Of a DNA stretch of 18,426 nt, positions 5,893 to 14,418 are shown piece after piece. Each line of letters begins with the position of its first letter. Within the stretch, counting starts at the first letter, position 1. A program made the translations under genes and the position numbers. The notes beneath the pieces were generated by a model, which saw nothing but the letters and a program-made list of their open reading frames with translations, was not told the DNA's origin and ran no database searches. Source of the DNA: Thermaceae bacterium (GTDB taxonomy: Bacteria; Deinococcota; Deinococci; Deinococcales; Marinithermaceae); contig JALVVO010000021.1 in the NCBI GenBank assembly GCA_027023345.1, forward strand, positions 1-18,426, in the 5' to 3' direction.

Positions 5893-6768
5893 ATGAGAGA
5901 GGGCATCCTCGCCGCCGTGGACCTATCGAGCTCGAGTCGGAGCGTGATCCAAAGCGCCCGCGTCCTTGCCGAGCGCCTCGGCTGGCCGGTCACCGTGCTC
6001 CACGTGGTGGAGGACAGCTACCTCCGGGGCGCGCCCCGGCGGTTCGCCGCGGTCTGGGACGAGCGCTACCGCGCACCCTTGGAGGAGGCGAGCAGGGTAC
6101 TCGAGGAGCTCGCCCGGCGGGCGCTCGCCGCCCTCGCCCCCGAAGGCACCGAGACCCTCGTGCACCACGGCAACCCGGTCCGCGAGGTCGCCGGCGAGGC
6201 CCTCACCAAGCGCCTGGCAGTGCTGGCCTCGGAGGGCCGGAGCCCGCTGGAGCGGGTGGCCCGGGGCGGGGTCTCCCACTACCTCCTCCACCGGGGCGAG
6301 GTGCCGGTGCTCCTGGTGGACGAGAAGCGCCCGCTCGAGGGGCTCTCCCGGGTGGCGGCGGCGGTGGACGACTCCTCCGCCGGGCTCTCGGCCTGGAAGT
6401 ACGCCCAGGCCCTGGCCGAGGCCACCGGAGCCGAAGCGATCGCCTTCCACCTGGTGAGCCTCCTGCCCGGGTCCTGCTGCATCCCCACCTACCTGCCCCC
6501 GGAGCTGATGAAGGAGGCCGAGGTCGTGACCCACGCCCGCCAGGCCCTGGTGGAGAGGCTCGGCGTCCCCGAGGACCGCCTGGTCATCGAGCGGGGGGAG
6601 GAGAGCACAGGCCTCTTGGACCTCGCCCGCGAGCACGGGGTGGACCTCTTGGTCGTCGGCTCCCGGGCCAAGTCGAGCCAGCGGACCCGGCTCGGGCGCA
6701 CCGTGGTCGAGCTCATGTACCAGGCCGAGATGCCCCTGCTCGTGGTGCCCGAGGCCACCCCGCTATAA
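5893..6768 (+). CDS. Tandem universal stress protein (two UspA domains)
   Basis: A cytosolic 291-aa protein made of two UspA-type alpha/beta domains (about 1-145 and 151-288). Each begins with the characteristic strand and Asp (ILAAVDLSS; VAAAVDDSS) and ends with a PVLLV or PLLVV strand. The usual nucleotide-binding motif G-x2-G-x9-G-S/T is imperfect in both halves: ASEGRSPLERVARGG (112-126) and GSRAKSSQRTRLGRT (256-270). ATP binding is therefore doubtful. A Cys-Cys pair lies at 195-196. ATG 5893 is well supported by AAGGAGG (5878-5884), unlike its leaderless neighbours. The family is linked to stress and energy-state responses; the role here is not known. Confidence 0.88.
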   Translation: MREGILAAVDLSSSSRSVIQSARVLAERLGWPVTVLHVVEDSYLRGAPRRFAAVWDERYRAPLEEASRVLEELARRALAALAPEGTETLVHHGNPVREVAGEALTKRLAVLASEGRSPLERVARGGVSHYLLHRGEVPVLLVDEKRPLEGLSRVAAAVDDSSAGLSAWKYAQALAEATGAEAIAFHLVSLLPGSCCIPTYLPPELMKEAEVVTHARQALVERLGVPEDRLVIERGEESTGLLDLAREHGVDLLVVGSRAKSSQRTRLGRTVVELMYQAEMPLLVVPEATPL

Positions 6769-6769
6769 T
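6764..6769 (+). promoter_or_regulatory. -10 box TATAAT overlapping a stop codon, for leaderless MFS gene
   Basis: A perfect TATAAT contains the TAA stop of the stress-protein gene (6766-6768) and lies 8 bases before the MFS GTG at 6778. No Shine-Dalgarno is present. A convincing -35 is not seen. Confidence 0.55.
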
Positions 6770-6777
6770 CGCGGGCA

Positions 6778-8007
6778 GTGCGCCCCTACACCGGCCGCTG
6801 GTTCTTCGTCCTCTCGGTCTACTGGTTCGCCACCGCCTTCAAGTGGACCCTGGTCCTCTTCGTGCTCCTCCCCGCCCGGGTTGCCGAGCTCGTTCCCGCG
6901 GCCGAGAAGGCGACGAGGCTTGGCCTGCTCTTCGGCGTGGGCGCGGTGATGGCCACCGTCGGCCCGCCGCTTTTTGGCTACCTCTCCGACCGCTTTCCCA
7001 GCCGCCGGGGGCGACGGCTCCCCTACCTCGCGGCGGGGGCGGTCCTGACCGCCCTCGCCCTTTTGGTCATGGCCTACGCCCCGAGCTACGGGCTGCTCTT
7101 TCTCGGCTACCTCCTCCTCCAGTTCGCCGACGACCTGGCCACCGGCCCCTACGCCGCCTTGATCCCCGACCTGGTGCCGAAGCACCACCGGGGCACCGCC
7201 TCCGGATGGATGGGGGCCCTCCAGGCGGCCGCGCAGATCGCCGCCGGGCTCTTTGGCTTCTTGGTCAGCTCTCTTTCGCTCCTTTTCTGGACCGCCGCGG
7301 CTCTTAACCTCGCCGCCGCCGGGGTCACCCTCCGCTACGTGAAGGAACCTCCGAACCCCACCCCCCAGCGCGAGGGGTTCCTGAAAAGCCTCCACGCCCC
7401 CTGGCGGGACCCCGACTTCCGCTGGGTCTACCTCACGCGGTTTCTGGTCATGCTCGGCCAGTACCTGGTGCAGACCTACCTGCAGTACTACCTCGCCGAC
7501 GTCGTCCGGGTCTTCGCCGTCTTCGGCCGGGTGGTAGCGGAGCGCGCCTTCCAGGCGGTGGGGCTTTTGGTGCTCCTCATCTCCCTCGGAGGGGCGCTGG
7601 CCTCGGTGCCCGCCGGCCGGCTCTCCGACCGCCTCGGCCGCAAGCCCCTGATCTACGCCTCCGGCGTGGGGCTCTCGCTGCTCCTGCTTCCGGTCCTCCT
7701 CTTCCCCCGCTTCGACGTCCTGCTCGGGCTCGCCCTCTTCTTCGGCGTGGGCTACGGGGTCTACGCCGCGGTGGACTGGGCATTGGTCGCCGACGTCCTG
7801 AAGCGCCCCCGGGCCCACGGCACCGAGATGGGGCTCTGGCAGACCTCGATCGTCCTGCCCCAGATCCTCGCCGGGCTCGCCGGGCGGGGCGTGGACGGGC
7901 TGAACCGCGTCGCCTTCCCCCTCGGCTACCAGGCCGCCTTCGTGCTGGCCGCCCTCGCCTTCCTCGCCGGCACCCTGCTCGTCGCCCGGGTGCGGGGGAC
8001 GCGCTAA
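6778..8007 (+). CDS. Major facilitator superfamily transporter, possibly sugar/cation symporter type
   Basis: Inner-membrane secondary transporter of 409 aa with about 12 predicted membrane helices. The MFS loop 2-3 motif appears as GYLSDRFPSRRGRRLPY (67-83), and a second copy as GRLSDRLGRKPLIY (280-293). The 'RRGRR.PY' form and the segment GPYAALIPDLVP...RGTASG (123-142) resemble the GPH/SUT-like sugar:cation symporter branches. A sugar or glycoside substrate is thus a reasonable but unproven guess. GTG 6778 is the start; it has no ribosome-binding site but a TATAAT 8 bases upstream. The gene is 9 bases after the stress-protein stop, yet probably has its own promoter. No terminator was found in the 50 bases after the stop. 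Confidence 0.82.
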   Translation: MRPYTGRWFFVLSVYWFATAFKWTLVLFVLLPARVAELVPAAEKATRLGLLFGVGAVMATVGPPLFGYLSDRFPSRRGRRLPYLAAGAVLTALALLVMAYAPSYGLLFLGYLLLQFADDLATGPYAALIPDLVPKHHRGTASGWMGALQAAAQIAAGLFGFLVSSLSLLFWTAAALNLAAAGVTLRYVKEPPNPTPQREGFLKSLHAPWRDPDFRWVYLTRFLVMLGQYLVQTYLQYYLADVVRVFAVFGRVVAERAFQAVGLLVLLISLGGALASVPAGRLSDRLGRKPLIYASGVGLSLLLLPVLLFPRFDVLLGLALFFGVGYGVYAAVDWALVADVLKRPRAHGTEMGLWQTSIVLPQILAGLAGRGVDGLNRVAFPLGYQAAFVLAALAFLAGTLLVARVRGTR

Positions 8008-8058
8008 GTTAGTATTTATACATCCAAGCCACGGAAGCCGGGAGTTTTTTCGTCTTCG

Positions 8059-8087
8059 TTGACGCGGGACCCCCGTCCCGGTACGAT
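8059..8087 (+). promoter_or_regulatory. dctQM promoter with inverted repeat in the spacer
   Basis: TTGACG (8059-8064), a 17-base spacer and TACGAT (8082-8087) form the best sigma-70-type promoter in the window. The spacer contains CGGGAC-cccc-GTCCCG (8065-8080), an inverted repeat placed where a repressor could block RNA polymerase. The spacing is strong evidence; the operator role is inferred. Confidence 0.75.
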
Positions 8088-8115
8088 TTGCTCGAATATT
8101 GCTTCGGGAGGAGCT

Positions 8116-8658
8116 ATGCAAACGCTTTTGCGCCTGGCCCGGGGAATCGACGCCCTGAACGAGTGGGTGGGAAAGCTGGTTTCCTGGCTGACCTTGTTCA
8201 TGGTCCTGATCGGGGTCTACAACGCCGTCACCCGGAAGCTTTCCCAAACCATCGGGGTGGACCTCTCCTCCAACGCCTACATCGAGCTCCAGTGGTACAT
8301 GTTCAGCCTGGTCTTCCTCTGGGGCGGGGCCTACACCTTCTTGCACGACGAGCACGTGCGGGTGGACGTGATCTACGCCCGGCTCTCGGAGAAGGCCCGG
8401 GCCTGGATCGACCTGCTCGGGATCCTCCTCTTCCTCATCCCCTTCTCGATCCTGATGCTCTACGTCGCCTGGCCGATCGTGGTGGACTCCTGGAAGATCC
8501 ACGAGATGTCCCCCGACCCCGGCGGACTCCCCCGCTACCCCATCAAGGCCTCGCTCATCGTCGCCTTCGTGCTGCTTCTCCTGCAAGCGATTAGCGAAGC
8601 GATCAAGCGCGCCGCCAAGATCGCAGGCCTTCCCCTCGAGGAAGGGGGCGCGGCATGA
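8116..8658 (+). CDS. TRAP transporter small permease subunit (DctQ family)
   Basis: Small membrane component of a tripartite ATP-independent periplasmic transporter: 180 aa with four predicted transmembrane helices (about 20-40, 60-80, 100-125 and 145-165). The segment YMFSLVFLWGGAYTFLHDEHVRVDV is typical of DctQ, including the HDEHVRVDV loop. It would pair with the DctM protein encoded next and the periplasmic binding protein on the opposite strand. The ATG at 8116 follows GGGAGGAG (8106-8113), closely spaced. The frame is open upstream to 8059 but that part lies across the promoter. It overlaps dctM by 4 bases (ATGA), so translation is coupled. Confidence 0.93.
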   Translation: MQTLLRLARGIDALNEWVGKLVSWLTLFMVLIGVYNAVTRKLSQTIGVDLSSNAYIELQWYMFSLVFLWGGAYTFLHDEHVRVDVIYARLSEKARAWIDLLGILLFLIPFSILMLYVAWPIVVDSWKIHEMSPDPGGLPRYPIKASLIVAFVLLLLQAISEAIKRAAKIAGLPLEEGGAA

Positions 8659-10031
8659 TCAACGTCGACCTCCTCGGCCCCCTTATGTTCGTCGGCGCGT
8701 TCGTCTTCATCTTCACCGGCTTCCCGGTGGCCTTCGCCCTGGGCGGCACCGCTCTCGTCTTCACCCTGGTGGGGATGCACTTCGGCTTATTCGACATGCA
8801 CCTCCTCCGGGCCCTGCCCGAGCGGGTCTTCGGCATCATGGAGAACTACACCCTGCTGGCGGTGCCGTTCTTCATCTTCATGGGCACGATGCTCGAGCGC
8901 TCGGGGCTTGCCGAGAACCTGCTCAAGACCATGGGGATCCTCTTCGGCTCCCTGCGCGGCGGGCTCGCGATCAGCGTGGTGGTGGTGGGCACCCTGCTCG
9001 CCGCCGCCACCGGCGTGGTGGGGGCCACGGTGGTGGCAATGGGCCTCATTAGCCTCCCCATCATGCTCAAATACAAGTACTCCAAGGAGCTCGCCACCGG
9101 GGTGATCGCCGCCTCGGGCACGCTCGGCCAGGTCATCCCGCCCTCGATCGTGCTCATCGTGCTCGCCGACCAGCTCGGGGTCTCGGTAGGTGACCTCTTC
9201 GTCGGCTCCCTGATCCCGGGCCTCACCCTCTCGGCGATGTACATCCTCTACGTGGTGCTGGTGGCCATCTTCAAGCCCGAGGCGGCGCCGGCGCTGCCGC
9301 CAGAGGAGCGCACCCTTCGGGGCTGGGCGCTCTTCAAGGAGGTCATGCTGGTGATGGTACCCCCGCTCGCTCTTATCATTGTGGTGCTCGGGAGCATCTT
9401 CACCGGCTGGGCCACCCCCACCGAGGCCGGCGCCTTCGGCGCCCTTGGCGCCATCGTCCTCGCGCTCTTCTACCGCAGCTTCACCCTGAAGGCGCTGGTC
9501 GAGTCCATGACCTCCACCGCCCGCCTGACCTCGATGGTGCTCTTCATCCTGATCGGCTCTACCGCGTTCTCGTTGGTCTTCCGCGGGCTCTACGGCGACA
9601 TCTGGGTGGAGGATCTCCTCAGCAACCTCCCCGGCGGCGAGATCGGGTTCTTGGTGGTCGTCAACCTGATCATCTTCATCCTCGGCTTCTTCATCGACTT
9701 CTTCGAGATCGCCTTCATCATCATCCCGCTGGTGGCGCCGGTGGCCGAACGGCTCCTTCCGGCGATGTTCCCCGACGCCGCCGAGCCCACCCGGATGGCG
9801 CTGGTCTGGTTCGGGGTGATGATCGGCATGAACCTCCAGACCTCGTTCCTCACCCCGCCCTTCGGCTTCTCCCTCTTCTACCTCCGCGGGGTGGCGCCCC
9901 CGGAGGTCACCACGCTGCACATCTACCGCGGCGCCATTCCCTTCATCGTGATCCAGTTGATCGGCCTGACGCTCCTCATCGTCTTCCCCGAGATCGCCAC
10001 CTGGCTGATCCAACTCACCGGCGGGGTCTAA
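8655..10031 (+). CDS. TRAP transporter large permease subunit (DctM family)
   Basis: The main membrane-spanning subunit, 458 aa and highly hydrophobic with about 12 helices. It carries the sodium-driven translocation pathway of TRAP systems. Typical DctM features are the N-terminal GFPVAFALGG, MENYTLLAVPFFIFMG, ATGVVGATVVAMGLISLP, GTLGQVIPPSIVLIVLADQ, TPTEAGAFGALGA and the C-terminal LTPPFGFSLFYLRGVAPPEV. The last form belongs to the mannitol/chloroaromatic/2-oxoacid-type branch, which agrees with the binding protein next door. ATG 8655 overlaps the dctQ stop. The gene ends 15 bases before a bidirectional terminator. Confidence 0.96.
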   Translation: MINVDLLGPLMFVGAFVFIFTGFPVAFALGGTALVFTLVGMHFGLFDMHLLRALPERVFGIMENYTLLAVPFFIFMGTMLERSGLAENLLKTMGILFGSLRGGLAISVVVVGTLLAAATGVVGATVVAMGLISLPIMLKYKYSKELATGVIAASGTLGQVIPPSIVLIVLADQLGVSVGDLFVGSLIPGLTLSAMYILYVVLVAIFKPEAAPALPPEERTLRGWALFKEVMLVMVPPLALIIVVLGSIFTGWATPTEAGAFGALGAIVLALFYRSFTLKALVESMTSTARLTSMVLFILIGSTAFSLVFRGLYGDIWVEDLLSNLPGGEIGFLVVVNLIIFILGFFIDFFEIAFIIIPLVAPVAERLLPAMFPDAAEPTRMALVWFGVMIGMNLQTSFLTPPFGFSLFYLRGVAPPEVTTLHIYRGAIPFIVIQLIGLTLLIVFPEIATWLIQLTGGV

Positions 10032-10037
10032 GGCGCG

Positions 10038-10074
10038 AAAAGATCGGGCCCCCGGGATCTCCCGGGGGCCTTCG
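10038..10074. terminator. Bidirectional terminator between convergent TRAP genes
   Basis: A 10-bp perfect stem (10047-10056 with 10061-10070) has an ATCT loop. An A4 run lies on the left (10038-10041) and a T-containing flank on the right. Read from the minus strand, it ends in GATCTTTT, the better terminator direction. It serves both the dctM and the binding-protein transcripts. Confidence 0.8.
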
Positions 10075-10089
10075 GCTTTCCGCCGCGGC

Positions 10090-11169
<1,080 letters not shown>

Positions 11170-11206
11170 TTGCTCATACCCCCTTTCCTCAGTCCGTGGC
11201 GCTTCG

Positions 11207-11236
11207 AGTATATGGGTTGCGCGCTCGAGCGCGCAA
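11207..11236 (-). promoter_or_regulatory. TRAP binding-protein promoter overlapped by a 20-bp perfect palindrome
   Basis: On the minus strand TTGCGC (11236-11231), an 18-base spacer and TATACT (11212-11207) form a good promoter. Bases 11217-11236 are a perfect palindrome with half-site TTGCGCGCTC, covering the -35 and most of the spacer. No T-run follows it, so it is not a terminator; an operator is more likely. Confidence 0.7.
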
Positions 11237-11247
11237 GGGCTGCATAT

Positions 11248-12465
11248 TCATTCGGGCTCGTCGATCTCCCGGGGAAGGAGCAGGTTCACCACGATCCCCA
11301 CCAGGGCCGCCAGGCTCATGCCGGTCACCTTGAGGGGCACCTCGGCGCCGGCGACCCGGAGCGTCCCCAGGTCGGCTACCGCGCCCCCCAGCCCCAGCAC
11401 CAGGATGAGCGAGACCACGATCAGGTTCCGCGAGTGGGTGAAGTCGATCTCGGCCTCGGCCAGGGTGCGGATGCCGATCGAGGCGATCATGCCGAAGAGC
11501 AGGATCGAGATGCCCCCGAGTACCCCCTGGGGTAAGGTCTGGAGCACCGCCGCCAGCTTGGGGGAGAGCCCGAAGAGGATGGCAAAGAGCGCCCCGATGC
11601 GGAGCACCGCCGGGTCGTAGACCCGGGTCACCGCCAGCACCCCGGTGTTCTCCGAGTAGGTGGTGTTGGGCGGCCCGCCCAAAAGCCCCGCCAGGGCGGT
11701 GGCGGCGCCGTCGCCGAGGAGGGTGCGGTGGAGCCCCGGACGCTCGAAGAAGTCCTTGCCCACCACCCGGCCGTTGGTGAGGATGTCGCCGATGTGCTCC
11801 ATCACGGTGACGATCGCCACCGGGGCGATGAGCAAGACCGCTCCCCACTCCAGGGTGGGAGCCACGAAGGGGGGCAGGCCGAACCAGGCCGCCTCCCGGA
11901 TGGGCGCGGGGTCCACCCGGCCGAGGAAGAGGGCGACCAGGTAGCCGACGGCGACCCCGGTGATCACCGGCAGCATCTTGAAGAGGCCGTGGAAGAAGAC
12001 CGCCGCGAGAATCGCCGCCGCCAGGGTGACGAGGGCGAGGAGCCAGTCGTTCTTGGCCATGTCCACCGCCACCGGCGCGAGCGTCAGCCCGATCACCACG
12101 ATCACCGGCCCGGTGACCACCGGGGGAAAGAGCTCCCGCACCCGGTGGCTTCCCACCGCCATCACGAGGAGCGCGAAGAGGGCGTAGACCAGCCCGGCGG
12201 CGACGACCCCGCCGCCCACCGCAGCCAGGCTGAAGCCCGCCTTCTGGGTGGCGAGGATGGGGGCGTTGAAGGCGAACGACGAGCCTAGGAAGACCGGCAC
12301 CATGCCCCCGGTGATCAGGTGGAAGAGCAGGGTGCCGAGCCCGGCGGTGATGAGCGCCACCGAGGGATGGAGCCCGGTGAGCAGGGGCACCAGGACGGTC
12401 GCGCCGAACATCGCCACCGCGTGCTGCAGCCCCAGGACGATCTTCTTCTCCCAGCCAAGCTGCAT
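11248..12465 (-). CDS. uraA: Uracil permease (NCS2/UraA family)
   Basis: Inner-membrane nucleobase:proton symporter of 405 aa with about 14 membrane segments. It shows the N-terminal GLQHAVAMFGATVLVP (12-27), VMEHIGDILTNG (222-232) and GDGAATALAGLLGGPPNTTYSENTGVLA (251-278). By analogy with E. coli UraA, E223 and E272 are the substrate-binding acidic residues and H224 lies beside E223. The N-T-T-Y-x-E-N form indicates the uracil branch rather than xanthine or urate. ATG 12465 follows GGGGAGG at 5 bases. A perfect intrinsic terminator lies in its leader, so expression is probably controlled by attenuation. It would feed pyrimidine salvage. No pyr gene is in the window. Confidence 0.93.
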   Translation of the reverse strand: MQLGWEKKIVLGLQHAVAMFGATVLVPLLTGLHPSVALITAGLGTLLFHLITGGMVPVFLGSSFAFNAPILATQKAGFSLAAVGGGVVAAGLVYALFALLVMAVGSHRVRELFPPVVTGPVIVVIGLTLAPVAVDMAKNDWLLALVTLAAAILAAVFFHGLFKMLPVITGVAVGYLVALFLGRVDPAPIREAAWFGLPPFVAPTLEWGAVLLIAPVAIVTVMEHIGDILTNGRVVGKDFFERPGLHRTLLGDGAATALAGLLGGPPNTTYSENTGVLAVTRVYDPAVLRIGALFAILFGLSPKLAAVLQTLPQGVLGGISILLFGMIASIGIRTLAEAEIDFTHSRNLIVVSLILVLGLGGAVADLGTLRVAGAEVPLKVTGMSLAALVGIVVNLLLPREIDEPE

Positions 12466-12488
12466 GCTTACCTCCCCGAGCGAGGCCT

Positions 12489-12516
12489 AAAAAAAGCGCC
12501 CCGAAGAACGGGGCGC
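12489..12516 (-). terminator. Intrinsic terminator inside the uraA leader (attenuator)
   Basis: Read on the minus strand, an 8-bp perfect stem GCGCCCCG/CGGGGCGC with a TTCTT loop is followed by seven T. The only gene downstream on that strand is uraA (23 bases away) and there is no minus-strand gene upstream, so its place is regulatory. Confidence 0.85.
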
Positions 12517-12540
12517 CCTCTCGCGTAGGGTGGGTCTCCT

Positions 12541-12593
12541 CCCGGCCTCACTCCGGGTCTTCATCCTAACCCGGCCCCGCAGGCCACGGTCAA
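12541..12593 (-). promoter_or_regulatory. Candidate uraA promoter and leader hairpin
   Basis: TTGACC (12593-12588) and TAGGAT (12568-12563) are separated by 19 bases, a little long. A CCCGG/CCGGG hairpin with a 7-base loop (12557-12541) lies at about the expected transcript start. The exact start site decides whether that hairpin is transcribed whole. Confidence 0.45.
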
Positions 12594-12626
12594 GCTCCGG
12601 CCCTTCCCCTTGTTCACATGATGCTT

Positions 12627-12632
12627 TACAAT
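12627..12632 (+). promoter_or_regulatory. -10 box TACAAT for leaderless prfB mRNA
   Basis: TACAAT lies 9 bases before the prfB ATG at 12642. The bases between contain no Shine-Dalgarno sequence. The -35 region (12604-12609) is poor. Confidence 0.5.
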
Positions 12633-12641
12633 GAGTAAGCC

Positions 12642-13722
12642 ATGGACGTTCGCGTGCTCGCCAAACGACTCGACGCCCTCCGGGGGTATCTTTGACCTCC
12701 CCGGCAAGGAAGCCCGCCTGAAGGAACTGGAACCGCAGCTCGAGGACCCCGCGCTCTGGTCCGACCCCGAGCGGGCGAAGAAGCTCGCCCAGGAGGCCGC
12801 CCGGCTCCGCAAGGTGGTGGAGGAGTTCGCGGGGCTCAAAAGGGACCTCGAGGGCCTCGCCGAGCTCGTCGAGGAGCTCGGCCCCGAGGCCGAGGAGGCC
12901 CTCGCCGCCGAGTACGCCGAGGCCGAGCGAAGGCTGAGGGAGCTCTACCGCGAGACCCTCCTCGCCTTTCCCCACGCCGATAAGAACGCGATCCTCACCA
13001 TCCAGCCCGGCGCCGGCGGCACCGAGGCGATGGACTGGGCCCAGATGCTCCTCCGCATGTACACCAAGTGGGCGGAGCGGAAGGGGTTTTCCCTCGAGCT
13101 CGTGGACGTCCGCCCGGGCCCCGAGGCCGGCATCGACTACGCCCAGATGATCGTCCGGGGCGAAAACGCCTATGGCCTGCTCTCGGCCGAGGCCGGGGTG
13201 CACCGGCTCGTGCGCCCCTCGCCCTTCGACGCCTCCGGCCGCCGGCACACGAGCTTCGCCGGCGTCGAGGTGATCCCCGAGATCGAGGACGAGATCGAGG
13301 TCGAGATCCGCCCCGAGGACCTTCGGATCGACGTCTTTAGGAGCCAGGGGGCGGGCGGCCAGCACGTCAACACCACCGACAGCGCCGTCCGCATCGTCCA
13401 CCTGCCCACCGGCATCACGGTGACCAGCCAGGCGACCCGGAGCCAGCACAAGAATAAGGAGCTGGCGATGAAGGTGCTCAAGGCCCGGCTCTTTGAGCTC
13501 GAGGAGCGAAAGCGCAAGGAGGAGCTGAAAAAGCTCAAGGGCGAGGCCCGCCCCATCGAGTGGGGGAGCCAGATCCGCTCCTACGTCCTCGACAAGCAGT
13601 ACGTCAAGGACCACCGCACCGGCCTGATGCGGCACGACCCCGAAAACGTCCTCGAGGGCGACCTCGACGAGTTCATCTGGGCGGGGCTTGAGTGGAAGGC
13701 CCAAAACCGCGCCCCCGCCTAG
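12642..13722 (+). CDS. prfB: Peptide chain release factor 2, with programmed +1 frameshift
   Basis: Recognises UAA and UGA stop codons and triggers release of the finished protein on the ribosome. Reading starts at ATG 12642 (MDVRVLAKRLDALRGYL), meets an in-frame TGA at 12693-12695, and must shift +1 after CTT so that translation resumes with GAC at 12694. The joined product is 359 aa, the usual RF2 length. RF2 marks are RPSPFDASG with the SPF codon-recognition tripeptide (193-195) and GAGGQHVN with the catalytic GGQ (238-240). The 12631 ATG in the downstream frame is not the start: using it would replace the conserved N-terminus with an unrelated peptide. The gene is divergent from uraA, and its stop directly abuts the stop of the SDR gene. 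Confidence 0.97.
12681..12696 (+). other. prfB programmed frameshift site
   Basis: The sequence CGGGGGTATCTTTGAC combines the slippery CTT-TGA-C with an internal Shine-Dalgarno-like GGGGG placed 3 bases before CTT. It matches the E. coli site (AGGGGGTATCTTTGAC) except for its first base. RF2 shortage lets the ribosome slip forward, giving autoregulation. Confidence 0.97.
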
Positions 13723-14412
13723 CTACCAGGAAAGCGGCTTGCCCTCCCCCTCGAAAAACCCGCCGGTGGGCCCGTCCTCGGGGAGGGTGGCGGCCCAGAC
13801 CAGCACCCGCGCCCCCTCCTCGGGGCTGAGGGGGGCCGCCGGCCCGCCCATGCGCGTGCGCACCCAGCCGGGGTGGACCGCGTTCACCAGCACCCCCGTC
13901 CCCTCAAGCTCGGCGGCGAGCACCCGGGTCACCATGTTGAGGGCCGCCTTTGAGCTCCTATAGGCGAGGTAGCCGGACCCGGCGTGGGCCAGCGAGCCCA
14001 TGATCGAGGAGACGTTCACGATCCGCCCGTAGCGCTGCGCCACCATCATCGGGGCGAAGGCCTGGGCGAGGCGGAGCGCGCCGTAGACGTTGACCTCGAA
14101 GGTCCGCGCCACCGCCTCCACCGGCACCTCAAGCCCCCGCACCCCCTCGTCGAGGAGCACGCCGGCGTTGTTGACGAGCGCGTCGAGCCGGCCAAAGCGC
14201 TCCTTTACGAAGCGCACCGCGGCCTCGGCGGCCTCCGCCCGGGTCACGTCCAAAACCAGCGGCACCGCGCCGATCTCGGCCGCCGCCCGCTCGACCGCCT
14301 CCGGGTCCCGGCCCGAGAGTAGAACCTGATAGCCAAGCCCAAGTAGCTGCTTCGCCGCCGCAAACCCGATGCCCCGGTTCGCCCCGGTGATCAGCGCAAC
14401 CCGTTTCTCCAT
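13723..14412 (-). CDS. Short-chain dehydrogenase/reductase, carbonyl-reductase-like
   Basis: A 229-aa NAD(P)H-dependent oxidoreductase with a Rossmann fold. Motifs: TGANRGIG (9-16), NNAG (81-84), N108, VNVSS (132-136), and the catalytic Y151-RSS-K155. R35 after the second strand (SGRDP) favours NADPH. The C-terminal part, VHPGWVRTRMGG and DGPTGGFFEGEG, resembles the eukaryote-like carbonyl reductase (CBR1) branch. Serine-to-tyrosine spacing appears about 2 residues longer than the most common form. The substrate is unknown. ATG 14412 lies 9 bases after the amidotransferase stop. TAGGCT, which includes that stop, sits 6 bases upstream, so it may be both cotranscribed and independently started. 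Confidence 0.88.
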   Translation of the reverse strand: MEKRVALITGANRGIGFAAAKQLLGLGYQVLLSGRDPEAVERAAAEIGAVPLVLDVTRAEAAEAAVRFVKERFGRLDALVNNAGVLLDEGVRGLEVPVEAVARTFEVNVYGALRLAQAFAPMMVAQRYGRIVNVSSIMGSLAHAGSGYLAYRSSKAALNMVTRVLAAELEGTGVLVNAVHPGWVRTRMGGPAAPLSPEEGARVLVWAATLPEDGPTGGFFEGEGKPLSW

Positions 14413-14418
14413 GCCAAG

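Noticed and set aside
8008..8050. Terminator after the MFS gene
   Set aside because: There is a T-run (8045-8050) but no stable stem in front of it.
6763..8586. Long minus-strand open frame (607 codons) across the MFS and dctQ genes
   Set aside because: Composition is the low-complexity G/E/D-rich type produced antisense to high-GC genes; no motif, and both sense genes are clear.
8787..10013. Minus-strand open frame of 408 codons over dctM
   Set aside because: Shadow of a strongly recognisable membrane protein; repetitive HHDE-rich translation with no domain.
12541..12557. PyrR binding loop in the uraA leader
   Set aside because: The loop AGTGAGG recalls part of the PyrR consensus, but the flanking stem bases do not match, so I do not claim a PyrR site.
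12487..13704. Minus-strand open frame of 405 codons over prfB
   Set aside because: Antisense shadow; it would also run through the uraA leader terminator.
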